From an uncultured Alsobacter sp. (GTDB taxonomy: Bacteria > Pseudomonadota > Alphaproteobacteria > Rhizobiales > Beijerinckiaceae): a DNA stretch of 64,000 bases. Of the stretch, positions 27,384 to 35,947 are shown one piece after another. The stretch lies in assembly GCF_945952055.1 (NCBI RefSeq), contig NZ_CAMFHB010000007.1, forward strand, positions 1-64,000, given 5' to 3'. The translations under genes and the position numbers were made by a program. The notes beneath the pieces are model-generated. The model did not search any database. It had not been told where the DNA came from and saw only the letters and a program-made list of their open reading frames with translations. Numbering within the stretch: the stretch's first letter is position 1; every line of letters starts with the position of its first letter.

Positions 27384-27947
27384 TCACCAGCGCGACCTCA
27401 GCCGCGCGTGGACCCGGGGGCAGACCCTGGCGAGGTCCGCGATGGGGCGCCACGCCAGGCCGGACACCTCGGCATCCTGGGCCGACAGGACCGCCCCGGG
27501 CTCGAGCACGAAGACGAACCGCATGTCGAAATGCACGTGGGCGGGCTCGCCCCTGGCGGGTCTTGCGGGGATGTCGTGGCTGTCGATGTCGATGGGCAGC
27601 GGATCCTCGACGGTGCCGTGCCAGGGATGCAGCCCGAGGCCCGCGGCGCCCGTCTCCTCCTCGGCCTCGCGGCGCGCCGAATCGACGAAGCGCGGTGCGG
27701 GTTCCCAGTGCCCGCCCGGCTGGAACCAGCGCCCGGCGGCCCGGTGGTGGATGAACAGCGTCTGCGACACGGCCGGATCGACGATCACCGCGCTCGTCGT
27801 CACGTGGCCCGGCACCGTGCGCCGATCGTCCAGCGCGTCACCGGCCGCCATGCGCTCGAGCAGCAGGGCGAGGTCGTCGGTCCCGTCGGCGACGGTCGCG
27901 CGGTAGCGCGCGACCGTGCCCTCGAGCATCCGCGCGAAGGCGGTCAC
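27384..27947 (-). CDS. Nudix hydrolase
   Basis: 187 residues, GTG start at 27947; an ATG six codons later is an alternative. The Nudix box is present as GHWEPAPRFVDSARREAEEE plus TG, with REAEEETG intact for metal binding but Pro at the place of the first Glu of the signature. It would cleave a nucleoside diphosphate linked to another moiety; the substrate is unknown. It lies 6 bp downstream of the malate synthase stop, so it is probably co-transcribed with it. Confidence 0.85.
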   Translation of the reverse strand: MTAFARMLEGTVARYRATVADGTDDLALLLERMAAGDALDDRRTVPGHVTTSAVIVDPAVSQTLFIHHRAAGRWFQPGGHWEPAPRFVDSARREAEEETGAAGLGLHPWHGTVEDPLPIDIDSHDIPARPARGEPAHVHFDMRFVFVLEPGAVLSAQDAEVSGLAWRPIADLARVCPRVHARLRSRW

Positions 27948-27953
27948 GACCGT

Positions 27954-29555
27954 TCAGTCGAGCAGCTTGTAGGCCGGCAGCGTCAGGAACTCGGCGAAGT
28001 CCTTGGCCAGCGACATCTCGGCGAACAGCGCGGTGGCTTCCCCGAAGCGGCCCTTGTCGTAGAGCTCGGGTCCGATCGCCTCGCGCACCTTGGCCATCTC
28101 GTCGGCCATGACCTCGCGGAACAGCTCCGGGGTCACCACGCGGCCGTCCGAGAGGGTCGCGCCGTGATACAGCCACTGCCAAATCTGGGCCCGCGAGATC
28201 TCCGCCGTGGCGGCGTCTTCCATCAGGTTGTAGAGCGGCACCGCGCCGCGGCCGCGCAGCCAGGCCTCGATGTACTGAACGCCGACGCGGATGTTCTCGC
28301 GCAGGCCGTTCTCCGTGCGGCGGCCGGGATGCACCTGGAGCATGTCCTCGCGGATGATGTTCACGTCGTCACGCAGCTTGTTCAGCTGGTTCTGCGACGG
28401 CATGAGCCGGTCGAAGACCTCCATGGCCACCGGCACCAGGTCGGGATGGGCCACCCACGTGCCGTCATGGCCGTCGGCCGCCTCGCGCTGCTTGTCGTTG
28501 CGCACCTTGTCGAAGGCGGCCTCGTTGGCGGCCGGGTTGTTCTTCACGGGGATCTGCGCCGCCATGCCACCCATCGCGAAGGCCCCGCGCCGATGGCAGG
28601 TCTTGATGAGCAGCAGGGAGTAGGCGGCGAGGAAGTTGGAGCCCATCACCATGGCCGAGCGGTCGGGGGTGAGGAAGGCCTTGTTCTTGCCCAGGCGCTT
28701 GATGAACGAGAAGATGTAGTCCCAGCGGCCGCAGTTCAGGCCGACGATGTGGTCGCGCATCTCGAAGAGGATCTCATCCATTTCGAAAGCGGCCGGCAGG
28801 GTCTCGATGAGGATCGTCGCCTTCAGCGTGCCCTTCGCGATCCCGAGCGCCTCCTCGGCATGGGAGAAGGCATCGTTCCACAGCCGCGCCTCGAGATGGC
28901 TCTCGGTCTTGGGAAGATAGAAGGCCGGGGTCGAGCCACGCGCGACGATCGCCTTGGCGTTGTGGAAGACGTAGAGGCCGAAGTCGAACAGCGACGCCGA
29001 CATCGGCTCGCCGTCGACCGAGACGTGCACCTCGGGAAGATGCCAGCCGCGGGGGCGCACCAGCAGGACCGCCGGCTTGTCGGACAGCTTGTAGGCCTTT
29101 CCGGTGGTGGCGTCGGTGAAGTCGATCGCGCCGGCCCAGCGGTCCTTCAGGTTGACCTGGCCCTCGATCATGTTGGCCCAGGTCGGCGAGGACGCGTCCT
29201 CGAAGTCGGCCATGAACACCTTGGCGCCGGAGTTCAGCGCGTTGATGATCATCTTGCGGTCGACCGGCCCGGTGATCTCGACGCGGCGATCCAGCAGATC
29301 GGCCGGGATCGGCGCCACGCGCCAGTCGCCTTCGCGGATGTGGCGGGTGTCGGCCAGGAAGTCCGGCAGCTCGCCGGCGTCGAAGCGCTTCTGGCGCTCC
29401 TCGCGCAGTTTCAGCAGCCGCTTGCGGGTCTCGTTGAAGCCGCGGTGCAGGCCCGCGAGGAAGGCCAGGGCCTCCGGCGTGAGGATCTCGGACGCCCGGG
29501 CTATCGCGGTGTCGGAAACGGAGACGCCAGGAACGACGGACGGCACGAGCGGCAT
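27954..29555 (-). CDS. aceB: Malate synthase A
   Basis: 533 residues. It joins glyoxylate and acetyl-CoA to give malate and CoA. Conserved stretches include VFMADFEDASSPTW (about 130-143), RPRGWHLPE (about 175-183), the metal/glyoxylate region TILIETLPAAFEMDEIL and CGRWDYIFSF (about 260-295) and the catalytic-Asp region LYNLMEDAATAEISRAQ. Length fits the A isoform rather than the longer G. AGGA lies 6 nt before the ATG. Glycolate oxidase, encoded 6 kb away, would supply glyoxylate; no isocitrate lyase gene is in the window. Confidence 0.95.
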   Translation of the reverse strand: MPLVPSVVPGVSVSDTAIARASEILTPEALAFLAGLHRGFNETRKRLLKLREERQKRFDAGELPDFLADTRHIREGDWRVAPIPADLLDRRVEITGPVDRKMIINALNSGAKVFMADFEDASSPTWANMIEGQVNLKDRWAGAIDFTDATTGKAYKLSDKPAVLLVRPRGWHLPEVHVSVDGEPMSASLFDFGLYVFHNAKAIVARGSTPAFYLPKTESHLEARLWNDAFSHAEEALGIAKGTLKATILIETLPAAFEMDEILFEMRDHIVGLNCGRWDYIFSFIKRLGKNKAFLTPDRSAMVMGSNFLAAYSLLLIKTCHRRGAFAMGGMAAQIPVKNNPAANEAAFDKVRNDKQREAADGHDGTWVAHPDLVPVAMEVFDRLMPSQNQLNKLRDDVNIIREDMLQVHPGRRTENGLRENIRVGVQYIEAWLRGRGAVPLYNLMEDAATAEISRAQIWQWLYHGATLSDGRVVTPELFREVMADEMAKVREAIGPELYDKGRFGEATALFAEMSLAKDFAEFLTLPAYKLLD

Positions 29556-29642
29556 GAGGATCCTCGCAGCAAAGAGCGTTTCGAACGGCATGTCTATACA
29601 GCCATTCGGTGTCTTTTCGATACGAGCGTGAATGCGAGAGAG

Positions 29643-29662
29643 TTTATTCCCCCGGGAATAAA
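29643..29662. promoter_or_regulatory. Palindrome upstream of malate synthase, candidate operator
   Basis: TTTATTCCC (29643-29651) and GGGAATAAA (29654-29662) are perfect arms around CC. The site is 88 bp upstream of the malate synthase start and 140 bp before the chemoreceptor gene. A related sequence (15 of 20 positions equal) is at 38704-38723 upstream of glcD. A shared transcription factor for glyoxylate genes is an attractive but untested reading. Confidence 0.5.
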
Positions 29663-29801
29663 TGCCCCGAAAAGAGAGGCCAGGGTTGCCGAATGCCTAC
29701 CGCGCACCCTGAAACAGCGCAGCCGTACCGTGTTGTTAACGGTGTGAAACTACCATCGCGGGAGCCGGGACGAGGAAGCCCGGGGACGGACTAGCACGGC
29801 C

Positions 29802-31598
29802 TTGGCATTATCCTGGCTCCTCCGACGCAAGACCCACGTGCCGGCGGCAGACCCCGTGCCGGCGGCCTTGCCCGTGGACGACGACTTCCTGACGGATCCG
29901 CCCGTCACCGATTCCATCGACACCGTCCTCAAGCAGCTCGAGGAAGACGTCTCGCTCACGATGAGCGTGATCGGCCATGCCGTCGCCGACGTCGGCTCCA
30001 GCGCCGGGCGGACCGTCGCGCTCATGACCGAGATGAGTTCGGCGAGCGCCGAGCTGTCCATGCTGTCGAGCGCCGCCTTCGACGTCGCCACGGGGCTCGC
30101 CGACACCACGCGCCAGCTGGAGCACACCGGCGAGGCGATCGGGGGACAGCTGTCGGGCACGGACGAGTTCGTCGGCGAGGCGCAGACGCTGGCCGGGACC
30201 GTGACGTCGAGCATGGCGGATCTCACGGCCGCGGTGGAGCGGATCGCGGGGATCGTGGCCGTGATCGGCGCCATCGCGCGCCAGACCAACCTCCTCGCCC
30301 TCAATGCCAGCATCGAGGCGGCCCGGGCCGGGGCGGCGGGGCGGGGCTTCGCGGTGGTCGCCACCGAGGTGAAGGCGCTGGCGGGGCAGGTCCAGGCCGC
30401 CACCAACGACATCTCCTCCCACATCGTGGGCCTGCAGCGGGTCGCCCGCGAGAGCGGCGCGAGCGTCGACGACATCGCCGACCTGCTCGGGCGGGTGGGA
30501 CCGGTGCTCGGCACCATCCGTGACGCCATGCGCACGCAGATCGCCGGGGCCCGCGAAGTCGCGCAGAGGGCCGGCGAGACGCTGGAATTCGTCAGCGTCG
30601 TGTCCCAGAAGAGCGCCGCCATGAGCGAGCTGGCGGCCGCGGCCACGTCGTCCTCCCTGGAGGTCGGCGCGACGGCGGAGAAGATGAGCCCGGTGCTCCA
30701 GCGGCTGTCGCAGCGGTCGGAGACGTTCCTCCGGCACGCCGAAGGCCGCAACAAGCGGCAGGCTCCCCGCATCCCGGCGCGCCTGCCCGCCCGCTTCATT
30801 CCCCCGCCGGGCAGCAACCGTCCGGTCACGACGCTGTGGAGCCTCGACCTGTCGGTGGGCGGCGCGCTGTTCGAGCCGACGCGGGAGCCCCTCAGCGAGG
30901 GCGACGGCGGCATGCTGGAAATCGAGGGATTTGGGACCGTCGAGGCCGAGCTGCGCCGCTTCAGCGAGGATGGCATCCACGTCTCGTTCGGTCCGCTGGA
31001 CGCCAGTTTCCGGGCGCGGCTGCGGGAACGGCTGATCCAGGCCGAACGGGAGAACCGGACGGCCATCAAGCTGGTCCAGACGGCGGCCGCCGAGATCAGC
31101 CGGATCTTCGAGGATGCGGTGGGGTCCGGCCGGATGCGGATCGACGACCTCATCACGGTCGAGTACCAGCGCATCGCCGGCACCGATCCGATCCAGTACG
31201 CGACCCCTGCCCTGCCCTTCTACGAAGAGGTCCTGCCCCCGATCCTGGAGCGCTTCCGGCGGCTGTGCCCCGAGCGGGAGTTCCTGACCGTGTGCGACCG
31301 CAACGCCTATGCGCCGGTGCACGAGCCGGACGCGTCGCTGCCGCAAAGGCCGGGCGAAACCGAATGGAACGACCTGCACGCCCGCAACCGGCGGATCTTC
31401 GAGCGGTCGAAGATGCTGATCGTGTCGCGCAACCAGGCGCCCTACCAGCTGAACTCGCTGATGCGCCAGACCAACGATGGGCGCTGGGTGGGCAGCAAGC
31501 TGATCGGAGCCCCGGTGAAGGTCAACGGCCGGTTGTGGGGCAACGTGCTGCTCGCGATGCCATACACGGCCATGCTGCAGGACAACGCGGCGGCCTGA
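29802..31598 (+). CDS. Soluble chemoreceptor-PilZ fusion protein
   Basis: 598 residues with a TTG start at 29802; no ATG is available before residue 54. No transmembrane segment is seen. The MCP signalling domain spans about 50-310, with the kinase-contact hairpin tip [18 protein letters not shown] at 161-178. A PilZ domain follows (about 318-415) with both c-di-GMP motifs: RQAPR (319-323) and DLSVGG (349-354). The C-terminal 170 residues carry [12 protein letters not shown] and [17 protein letters not shown], a pattern seen at the C-terminus of many rhizobial MCPs. It probably couples c-di-GMP to chemotaxis kinase activity in the cytoplasm. fliG follows. Confidence 0.85.
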   Translation: MALSWLLRRKTHVPAADPVPAALPVDDDFLTDPPVTDSIDTVLKQLEEDVSLTMSVIGHAVADVGSSAGRTVALMTEMSSASAELSMLSSAAFDVATGLADTTRQLEHTGEAIGGQLSGTDEFVGEAQTLAGTVTSSMADLTAAVERIAGIVAVIGAIARQTNLLALNASIEAARAGAAGRGFAVVATEVKALAGQVQAATNDISSHIVGLQRVARESGASVDDIADLLGRVGPVLGTIRDAMRTQIAGAREVAQRAGETLEFVSVVSQKSAAMSELAAAATSSSLEVGATAEKMSPVLQRLSQRSETFLRHAEGRNKRQAPRIPARLPARFIPPPGSNRPVTTLWSLDLSVGGALFEPTREPLSEGDGGMLEIEGFGTVEAELRRFSEDGIHVSFGPLDASFRARLRERLIQAERENRTAIKLVQTAAAEISRIFEDAVGSGRMRIDDLITVEYQRIAGTDPIQYATPALPFYEEVLPPILERFRRLCPEREFLTVCDRNAYAPVHEPDASLPQRPGETEWNDLHARNRRIFERSKMLIVSRNQAPYQLNSLMRQTNDGRWVGSKLIGAPVKVNGRLWGNVLLAMPYTAMLQDNAAA

Positions 31599-31638
31599 CC
31601 GCCCTCCCGAACGGTTATGGTTAAGATTCCAAAGCCCC

Positions 31639-31688
31639 GTTAAGGGTTCGGTAGGGAATCTGCGCTCCTGTAGGACACAACCCTTAAC
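31639..31688. promoter_or_regulatory. 10-bp inverted repeats upstream of fliG
   Basis: GTTAAGGGTT (31639-31648) and AACCCTTAAC (31679-31688) are exact reverse complements separated by 30 bp, 25 bp before the fliG start. They may be paired operator half-sites or form a hairpin covering the leader. The function is not known. Confidence 0.45.
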
Positions 31689-31712
31689 TGTTGTGGCGCC
31701 GTCCAACTCCCT

Positions 31713-32741
31713 ATGGCTGCTGAAGCAATCGACGACCGGCGCGTTGCCGAGCTCAGCGGCCCCGAGCGGGCCGCCGTGCTCCTGCTCGTCCTCGGCGATG
31801 AGTACGGCGCGCCGATCTGGGCCTCGCTGGACGACGACGAGCTGCGCAAGGTCACGCTGGCCATGTCGACGCTCGGCACGGTCAGCTCCAAGCTCGTGGA
31901 GACCGTGCTCGGCGACCTGGCGAGCCAGTACAACAGGCTGACGGTGGTCGGCGATTTCGACCGCACGCACGAGCTGCTGCTGAAGCTGCTCCCGCGCGAG
32001 CGCGTCGACCCGATCATGGAGGAGATCCGCGGCCCCGCCGGACGCACCATCTGGCAGCGCCTCTCCAACGTGCAGGACAACCTGCTGGCCAACTACCTGA
32101 AGACGGAGCACCCGCAGACCGTCGCGCTGATCCTGTCGCGCATCCGCGCCGATCATTCCGCCCGTGTGCTGGCGCTGCTGCCGGACGATTTCTCGACCGA
32201 CGTGATGGTGCGCATCCTCCAGCTCGACACCGTGTCGAAGGAGGCCCTCGACCAGATCGAGGACAATCTGCGCACCAACTTCATCGCCAATCTCTCGCAG
32301 ACCTCCCGGCGCGACGCCCACGACCTGCTGGCCGAGATCTTCAACTCCTTCGACCGGCAGAACGAGACGAAGTTCATGGAGGCGCTCGAAGGAGTGGCCT
32401 TCAAGTCGGCCGAGAAGATCCGCGCCCTGATGTTCACGTTCGAGGACATCACCAAGCTGGACGCCAACTCCGCCCAGGTGCTGATCCGCAACATCGACAA
32501 GACGGACCTGTGCAAGGCGCTGAAGGGGGCCTCGCCGGCCACCCGCGAGTTCTTCACGTCCAAGATGACCCAGCGCGCCGCGACGGTGTTCATGGACGAA
32601 ATGCAGGGCCTGGGCCCGATCCGCCTCAAGGAGGTGGACGAGGCACAGCAGCGCATTATCGCCATCGCCAAGGGCCTGGCCGACAAGGGAGAGATCATCA
32701 TCTCCAAGGCCGGCAACGACGACGACATGATCCTGGAGTGA
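31713..32741 (+). CDS. fliG: Flagellar motor switch protein FliG
   Basis: 342 residues. FliG sits in the C-ring at the cytoplasmic face of the flagellar base and generates torque with MotA. The N-terminal LSGPERAAVLLLVLG, the middle domain with EHPQTVALILSRI (the EHPQ motif, residue about 131) and the C-terminal torque domain with alternating charged residues (LIRNIDKTDLCKALKG, MTQRAATVFMDEMQ, VDEAQQRIIAIAKGL) are clear. No other flagellar structural gene is in the window, so it is separated from the main flagellar cluster but lies with signalling genes. Confidence 0.95.
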   Translation: MAAEAIDDRRVAELSGPERAAVLLLVLGDEYGAPIWASLDDDELRKVTLAMSTLGTVSSKLVETVLGDLASQYNRLTVVGDFDRTHELLLKLLPRERVDPIMEEIRGPAGRTIWQRLSNVQDNLLANYLKTEHPQTVALILSRIRADHSARVLALLPDDFSTDVMVRILQLDTVSKEALDQIEDNLRTNFIANLSQTSRRDAHDLLAEIFNSFDRQNETKFMEALEGVAFKSAEKIRALMFTFEDITKLDANSAQVLIRNIDKTDLCKALKGASPATREFFTSKMTQRAATVFMDEMQGLGPIRLKEVDEAQQRIIAIAKGLADKGEIIISKAGNDDDMILE

Positions 32742-32759
32742 GCCGACCCGGAGGTTGCT

Positions 32760-32786
32760 GCGAAAGGGTCGAATCCGGCCTTTCGC
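32760..32786. terminator. Hairpin between convergent fliG and receiver gene
   Basis: GCGAAAGG (32760-32767) pairs with CCTTTCGC (32779-32786) around 11 nt in the 105-bp gap between convergent stops. There is no clear T-run. It is a probable two-way transcription end. Confidence 0.5.
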
Positions 32787-32846
32787 GACGGGCATCCGAC
32801 CATCGGGAGCCGAGATCGTACCCCGTTCTACCGCAAGACGACCGAT

Positions 32847-33227
32847 CTAGCCGGCGACGCGGTCGATCTCGTCCATCAGCGACTGCGCCGTGAACGGCTT
32901 CAGCAGCACGTTCTTGATCTTCGCCTTCTCGAACTTGGACTTGTCGTAGGTCTCTTCCCGCGTCGTGATCAGCAGGAAGGGGATCTGCGCCCAGGTTCCG
33001 TTGCGGTCGATGACCGCCTTCAGGTCGACGCCGTTCATCGGCATCATGAAGTAATCGCAGATGACCAGACCGTAAGGTTTCTTGGACAGGAGCCGGATCG
33101 CCTCGGGGCCGCTGCCGGCTCCGTCGACTTCCTTGACGCCCTGGCTGTCCAGCAACGTCTTCACGATCCGGATGATGGCGAAGTTGTCATCGACGACGAG
33201 GACGGGGCGGGTGCGATCGAATGCCAA
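32847..33227 (-). CDS. Single-domain response regulator
   Basis: 126 residues from a TTG at 33227; no closer ATG or GTG exists, and a GTG 32 codons earlier would add a Cys/Ser-rich stretch unlike a receiver. Receiver features are VVDDNFAIIRIV, the phospho-acceptor in VICDYFMMPMNG, the Thr of LLITTREE and the Lys of LLKPF. It is downstream of an Hpt gene and a second receiver gene on the same strand, so it may be the end point of a short phosphorelay. Confidence 0.85.
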   Translation of the reverse strand: MAFDRTRPVLVVDDNFAIIRIVKTLLDSQGVKEVDGAGSGPEAIRLLSKKPYGLVICDYFMMPMNGVDLKAVIDRNGTWAQIPFLLITTREETYDKSKFEKAKIKNVLLKPFTAQSLMDEIDRVAG

Positions 33228-33324
33228 TGGTCCGTGCTCTTCTTTCGCAAACTGTCCCGGTGCGCCGGAATGCGAAAACTTATGCCCGGTTTGAGCCGAT
33301 TGACAACAGATTTGCGAAACCACG

Positions 33325-33876
33325 TCAGCCGCGCCCGGGGGCTATCTTTCCCTCGGCCAGGCGGGCGCGATAATCGGCCACCACCTTGGCCAGCGTACGG
33401 GCCAGTTCGACCGCCAGCGCGTTGGCCTCGTCGCGGATCCCGGAGCGCACGATGGAGGCGATCGCCTCGACGTAGCGCCGCATGATCACCGGCGGCAGGC
33501 CGATGTCTTCCTGCCGCTCCAGCAGGTCGCACAGGCCGCCGGCCAGCTGGGCCGCGATCGGGTAGCCGAACTGCAGGGCCTGCCCGCGCACGTCGTGCAC
33601 GACGATGAAGAAGGACTTGGCCGCCTCCGGTCCGCGGTCGCTCGCCTCGAAGGTCGAGATGGCCTCGAACAGGCGGTGGATCTCGTTGCCCATCCACTCC
33701 GCGAAGCTCGGCGCGAGCGCCTCGAGCGCCCGGTCGGCCCGCTTGATCATCTCGTCGATGTCCTGCTGCCCGTTCTTGGCGCGCACGAGCGCCTTGGCCC
33801 GCAACGTGTTGGGCGGAACGATGACGGTATGGTCCTTGTGGACCTGCTTCTCCGGCTCGGGCGACAGCTTGTTCAT
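33325..33876 (-). CDS. Histidine phosphotransfer (Hpt) protein
   Basis: 183 residues, mainly helical. The segment IVVHDVRGQALQFGYP (about 93-108) matches the Hpt consensus HxxKGxxxxxG with Arg for Lys, so the His of VHDVRG is the likely phosphate carrier. There is no kinase domain. It begins 8 bp after the upstream receiver gene and is followed by another, so all three probably share one transcript. It would pass phosphate between a hybrid kinase and the flanking receivers. Confidence 0.78.
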   Translation of the reverse strand: MNKLSPEPEKQVHKDHTVIVPPNTLRAKALVRAKNGQQDIDEMIKRADRALEALAPSFAEWMGNEIHRLFEAISTFEASDRGPEAAKSFFIVVHDVRGQALQFGYPIAAQLAGGLCDLLERQEDIGLPPVIMRRYVEAIASIVRSGIRDEANALAVELARTLAKVVADYRARLAEGKIAPGRG

Positions 33877-33884
33877 GGCGATGC

Positions 33885-34430
33885 TCAGCCTTCCTGCACG
33901 AGCCCGGCCGCGAGCTTGCGCGGGGCGATGAGTTCGGCCTCACCGCCCGAGCGACGCTCCGGACCATTGTATTCGGTGGCCTTCGTCCGACGGCGGTCGG
34001 GACCGAAGAAGGTGGCGGTCCTGATGAACGGCCGCGGGTTGGCGATGACGCTGAGCACGCGCTGGTGCACGGTCTGCGCCGACAGGGGCTTCACGAGGAA
34101 TTCGGTCACGCCCGCGTCGCGGGCTTCCATCACGCGGTGACGCTCGGAGTGAACGGTCACCATGATGATGGGGACATAGGGGTTCACGCTGTTGTCCGAG
34201 CAGCGCATGAGCTTGGCCATGTCGATGCCGTTGATGAGCGGCATCTCCCAGTCCGTGAAGACGATGTCCGGATAATGCGACGCAAAGGCGTCGAGCGCCG
34301 CGGCACCGTCTTCCGCCTCGAAGACCTCGCGCGCGCCGAACCCATGCAGCAGCGTTTTCACGATGCGGCGCATGTAGGTGTTGTCGTCGACGACGAGAAA
34401 GCGCAGCCGGTGATATTCGACGCGATACAT
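33885..34430 (-). CDS. CheY-like response regulator with C-terminal extension
   Basis: 181 residues. The receiver domain occupies 1-130: VVDDNTYMRRIV, phospho-acceptor in VFTDWEMPLINGIDM, Thr in IIMVTVHS and Lys in LVKPL. A 50-residue tail follows with FIRTATFFGPDRRR and YNGPERRSG, a pattern that recurs in alphaproteobacterial receivers and may bind a partner. It is first of the receiver-Hpt-receiver set. Confidence 0.88.
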   Translation of the reverse strand: MYRVEYHRLRFLVVDDNTYMRRIVKTLLHGFGAREVFEAEDGAAALDAFASHYPDIVFTDWEMPLINGIDMAKLMRCSDNSVNPYVPIIMVTVHSERHRVMEARDAGVTEFLVKPLSAQTVHQRVLSVIANPRPFIRTATFFGPDRRRTKATEYNGPERRSGGEAELIAPRKLAAGLVQEG

Positions 34431-34464
34431 GGGGGCCCGGGCGAGCGGCTACGGTTCAGTTCCG

Positions 34465-34489
34465 TTTACGCTAGACCCATCGGCGTAAA
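34465..34489. promoter_or_regulatory. TTTACGC/GCGTAAA inverted repeat ahead of the receiver-Hpt set
   Basis: Perfect 7-bp arms (34465-34471 and 34483-34489) with an 11-bp spacer lie about 35 bp upstream of the response-regulator start at 34430. The region also contains the most A/T-rich stretch of the gap. It is a candidate operator; no regulator is identified. Confidence 0.4.
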
Positions 34490-34527
34490 TAATGTGTTTG
34501 CAACGCCCGCGCGAACACTCCCCGGTG

Positions 34528-35898
34528 TCATTCGGCCGCGACGGGCGGAGCCAGCGCGGGACCCTCGGCGAAGCCCGCCTCGTGCAGGGTCTCCGGCAAG
34601 GGACCGCCGAGCGCCCAGTCGATGAGTTCGACCGTGTGGACGACCCTGACCGCGCTGCCCCCGTCGGCCAGCCCCTTCCCGATCTGGGTCATGCACCCGA
34701 TGTTGCCGGTGGCCACGATCTCCGGCCGGGTCCGGACGATGTTGGCGACCTTGCGCTCGCGCAGGCGGCCCGCGATCTCGGGCTGGAGGATGTTGTAGAC
34801 CCCGGCCGAGCCGCAGCAGATGTGGCCTTCCGGCACGTCGCGCACGGTGAAGCCGGCCTGCTTGAGCAGGCGCTTCGGCAGGTCGGTGATCTTCTGGCCG
34901 TGCTGCATCGAGCAGGCGGAGTGATAGGCGACCACCTGCCCCGTCCGCCGGGAGGGCTCGGGCAGGCCGATGCGGTCCAGGTACTCGGTGACGTCGACCG
35001 CGAGGGCCGAGACGCGGGCGGCCTTCTCGGCATAGGCCGGGTCGTCCCGGAACATGAACCCGTAGTCCTTCACGGTCGTGCCGCAGCCCGACGCCGTGAT
35101 GACGATGGCGTCGAGGCCGGCCGTCTCGATCTCGTGGGTCCAGGCGTCGATGTTGCGCCGGGCGGCGGCGTGGGAGTCGTGGTCGCGGCCCATGTGGTGG
35201 ACGAGCGCACCGCAGCACCCTTCCCCGCGCGGCAGGACGACCTCCACGCCGAGGCGGTTCAGGAGGCGGATGGCCGCCTCGTTGATCGAGGGCTGCAGCA
35301 CGGGCTGGGCGCAGCCCGACAGCATGGCGACGCGCCCGGTGCGCGGCACCGCCGGCGCGAAGGACGCCGGCCCCTCCATCGTCGAGCGCGCCGGCAGGCG
35401 CAGCGGGGCAAGGGCGAGCATCGCCGCCAGGCGCTCGCCGACGACCGGAAGCCGCCGCAGGATCGGGCGGAACGGCTTGCCCACCAGCGCGCCGAGCAGG
35501 GCGAAGCGGAACCGCATGGGGTGCGGCAACACCGCGGCCAGCACGCGCCGGATCAGGCGGTCGGCGAGAGGCCGCTCGTAGGTCTGCTCGATGTAGCTGC
35601 GGGCATGATCCACGAGGTGCATGTAGTGGACGCCGGACGGACAGGTCGTCATGCAGGACAGGCAGGACAGGCACCGGTCGATGTGCTTCACCACCTGGGG
35701 CGTCGCGGGCCGCTGGTTCTCCAGCATGTCCTTGATCAGGTAGATGCGCCCGCGGGGGCTGTCGAGCTCGTCGCCGAGGAGGAGGTAGGTCGGGCAGGTC
35801 GCCGTGCAGAACCCGCAATGGACGCAGGTCCGCAGGATCTTCTCGGAGCTGCGCATGGCCGGGTCGGCGAGCTGGTCCGGCGTGAAATGGGTCTGCAT
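34528..35898 (-). CDS. glcF: Glycolate oxidase iron-sulfur subunit GlcF
   Basis: 456 residues. It carries electrons from the flavin subunit of glycolate oxidase through two [4Fe-4S] clusters: CVHCGFCTATCP (25-36) and CLSCLSCMTTCP (about 76-87). Two CCG domains with GCAQ, GEGCCGALVHHMG and HICCGSAGVYN follow. It is last in the glcDEF run and begins 49 bp after glcE. The complex oxidises glycolate to glyoxylate, likely passing electrons to the quinone pool at the inner membrane. Confidence 0.95.
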   Translation of the reverse strand: MQTHFTPDQLADPAMRSSEKILRTCVHCGFCTATCPTYLLLGDELDSPRGRIYLIKDMLENQRPATPQVVKHIDRCLSCLSCMTTCPSGVHYMHLVDHARSYIEQTYERPLADRLIRRVLAAVLPHPMRFRFALLGALVGKPFRPILRRLPVVGERLAAMLALAPLRLPARSTMEGPASFAPAVPRTGRVAMLSGCAQPVLQPSINEAAIRLLNRLGVEVVLPRGEGCCGALVHHMGRDHDSHAAARRNIDAWTHEIETAGLDAIVITASGCGTTVKDYGFMFRDDPAYAEKAARVSALAVDVTEYLDRIGLPEPSRRTGQVVAYHSACSMQHGQKITDLPKRLLKQAGFTVRDVPEGHICCGSAGVYNILQPEIAGRLRERKVANIVRTRPEIVATGNIGCMTQIGKGLADGGSAVRVVHTVELIDWALGGPLPETLHEAGFAEGPALAPPVAAE

Positions 35899-35947
35899 GA
35901 TCTGGTCCTCGTCGCCGAAGGCGGCGCCCGCGTCGTCAATCAGGATG

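Noticed and set aside
27384..27947. Nudix gene as a decayed pseudogene
   Set aside because: The first Glu of the Nudix box is replaced, but the catalytic REAEEETG core and the full reading frame are intact.
31621..31643. CtrA binding site upstream of fliG
   Set aside because: Two TTAA boxes are present but 15 bp apart; the CtrA consensus needs 7 bp between them.
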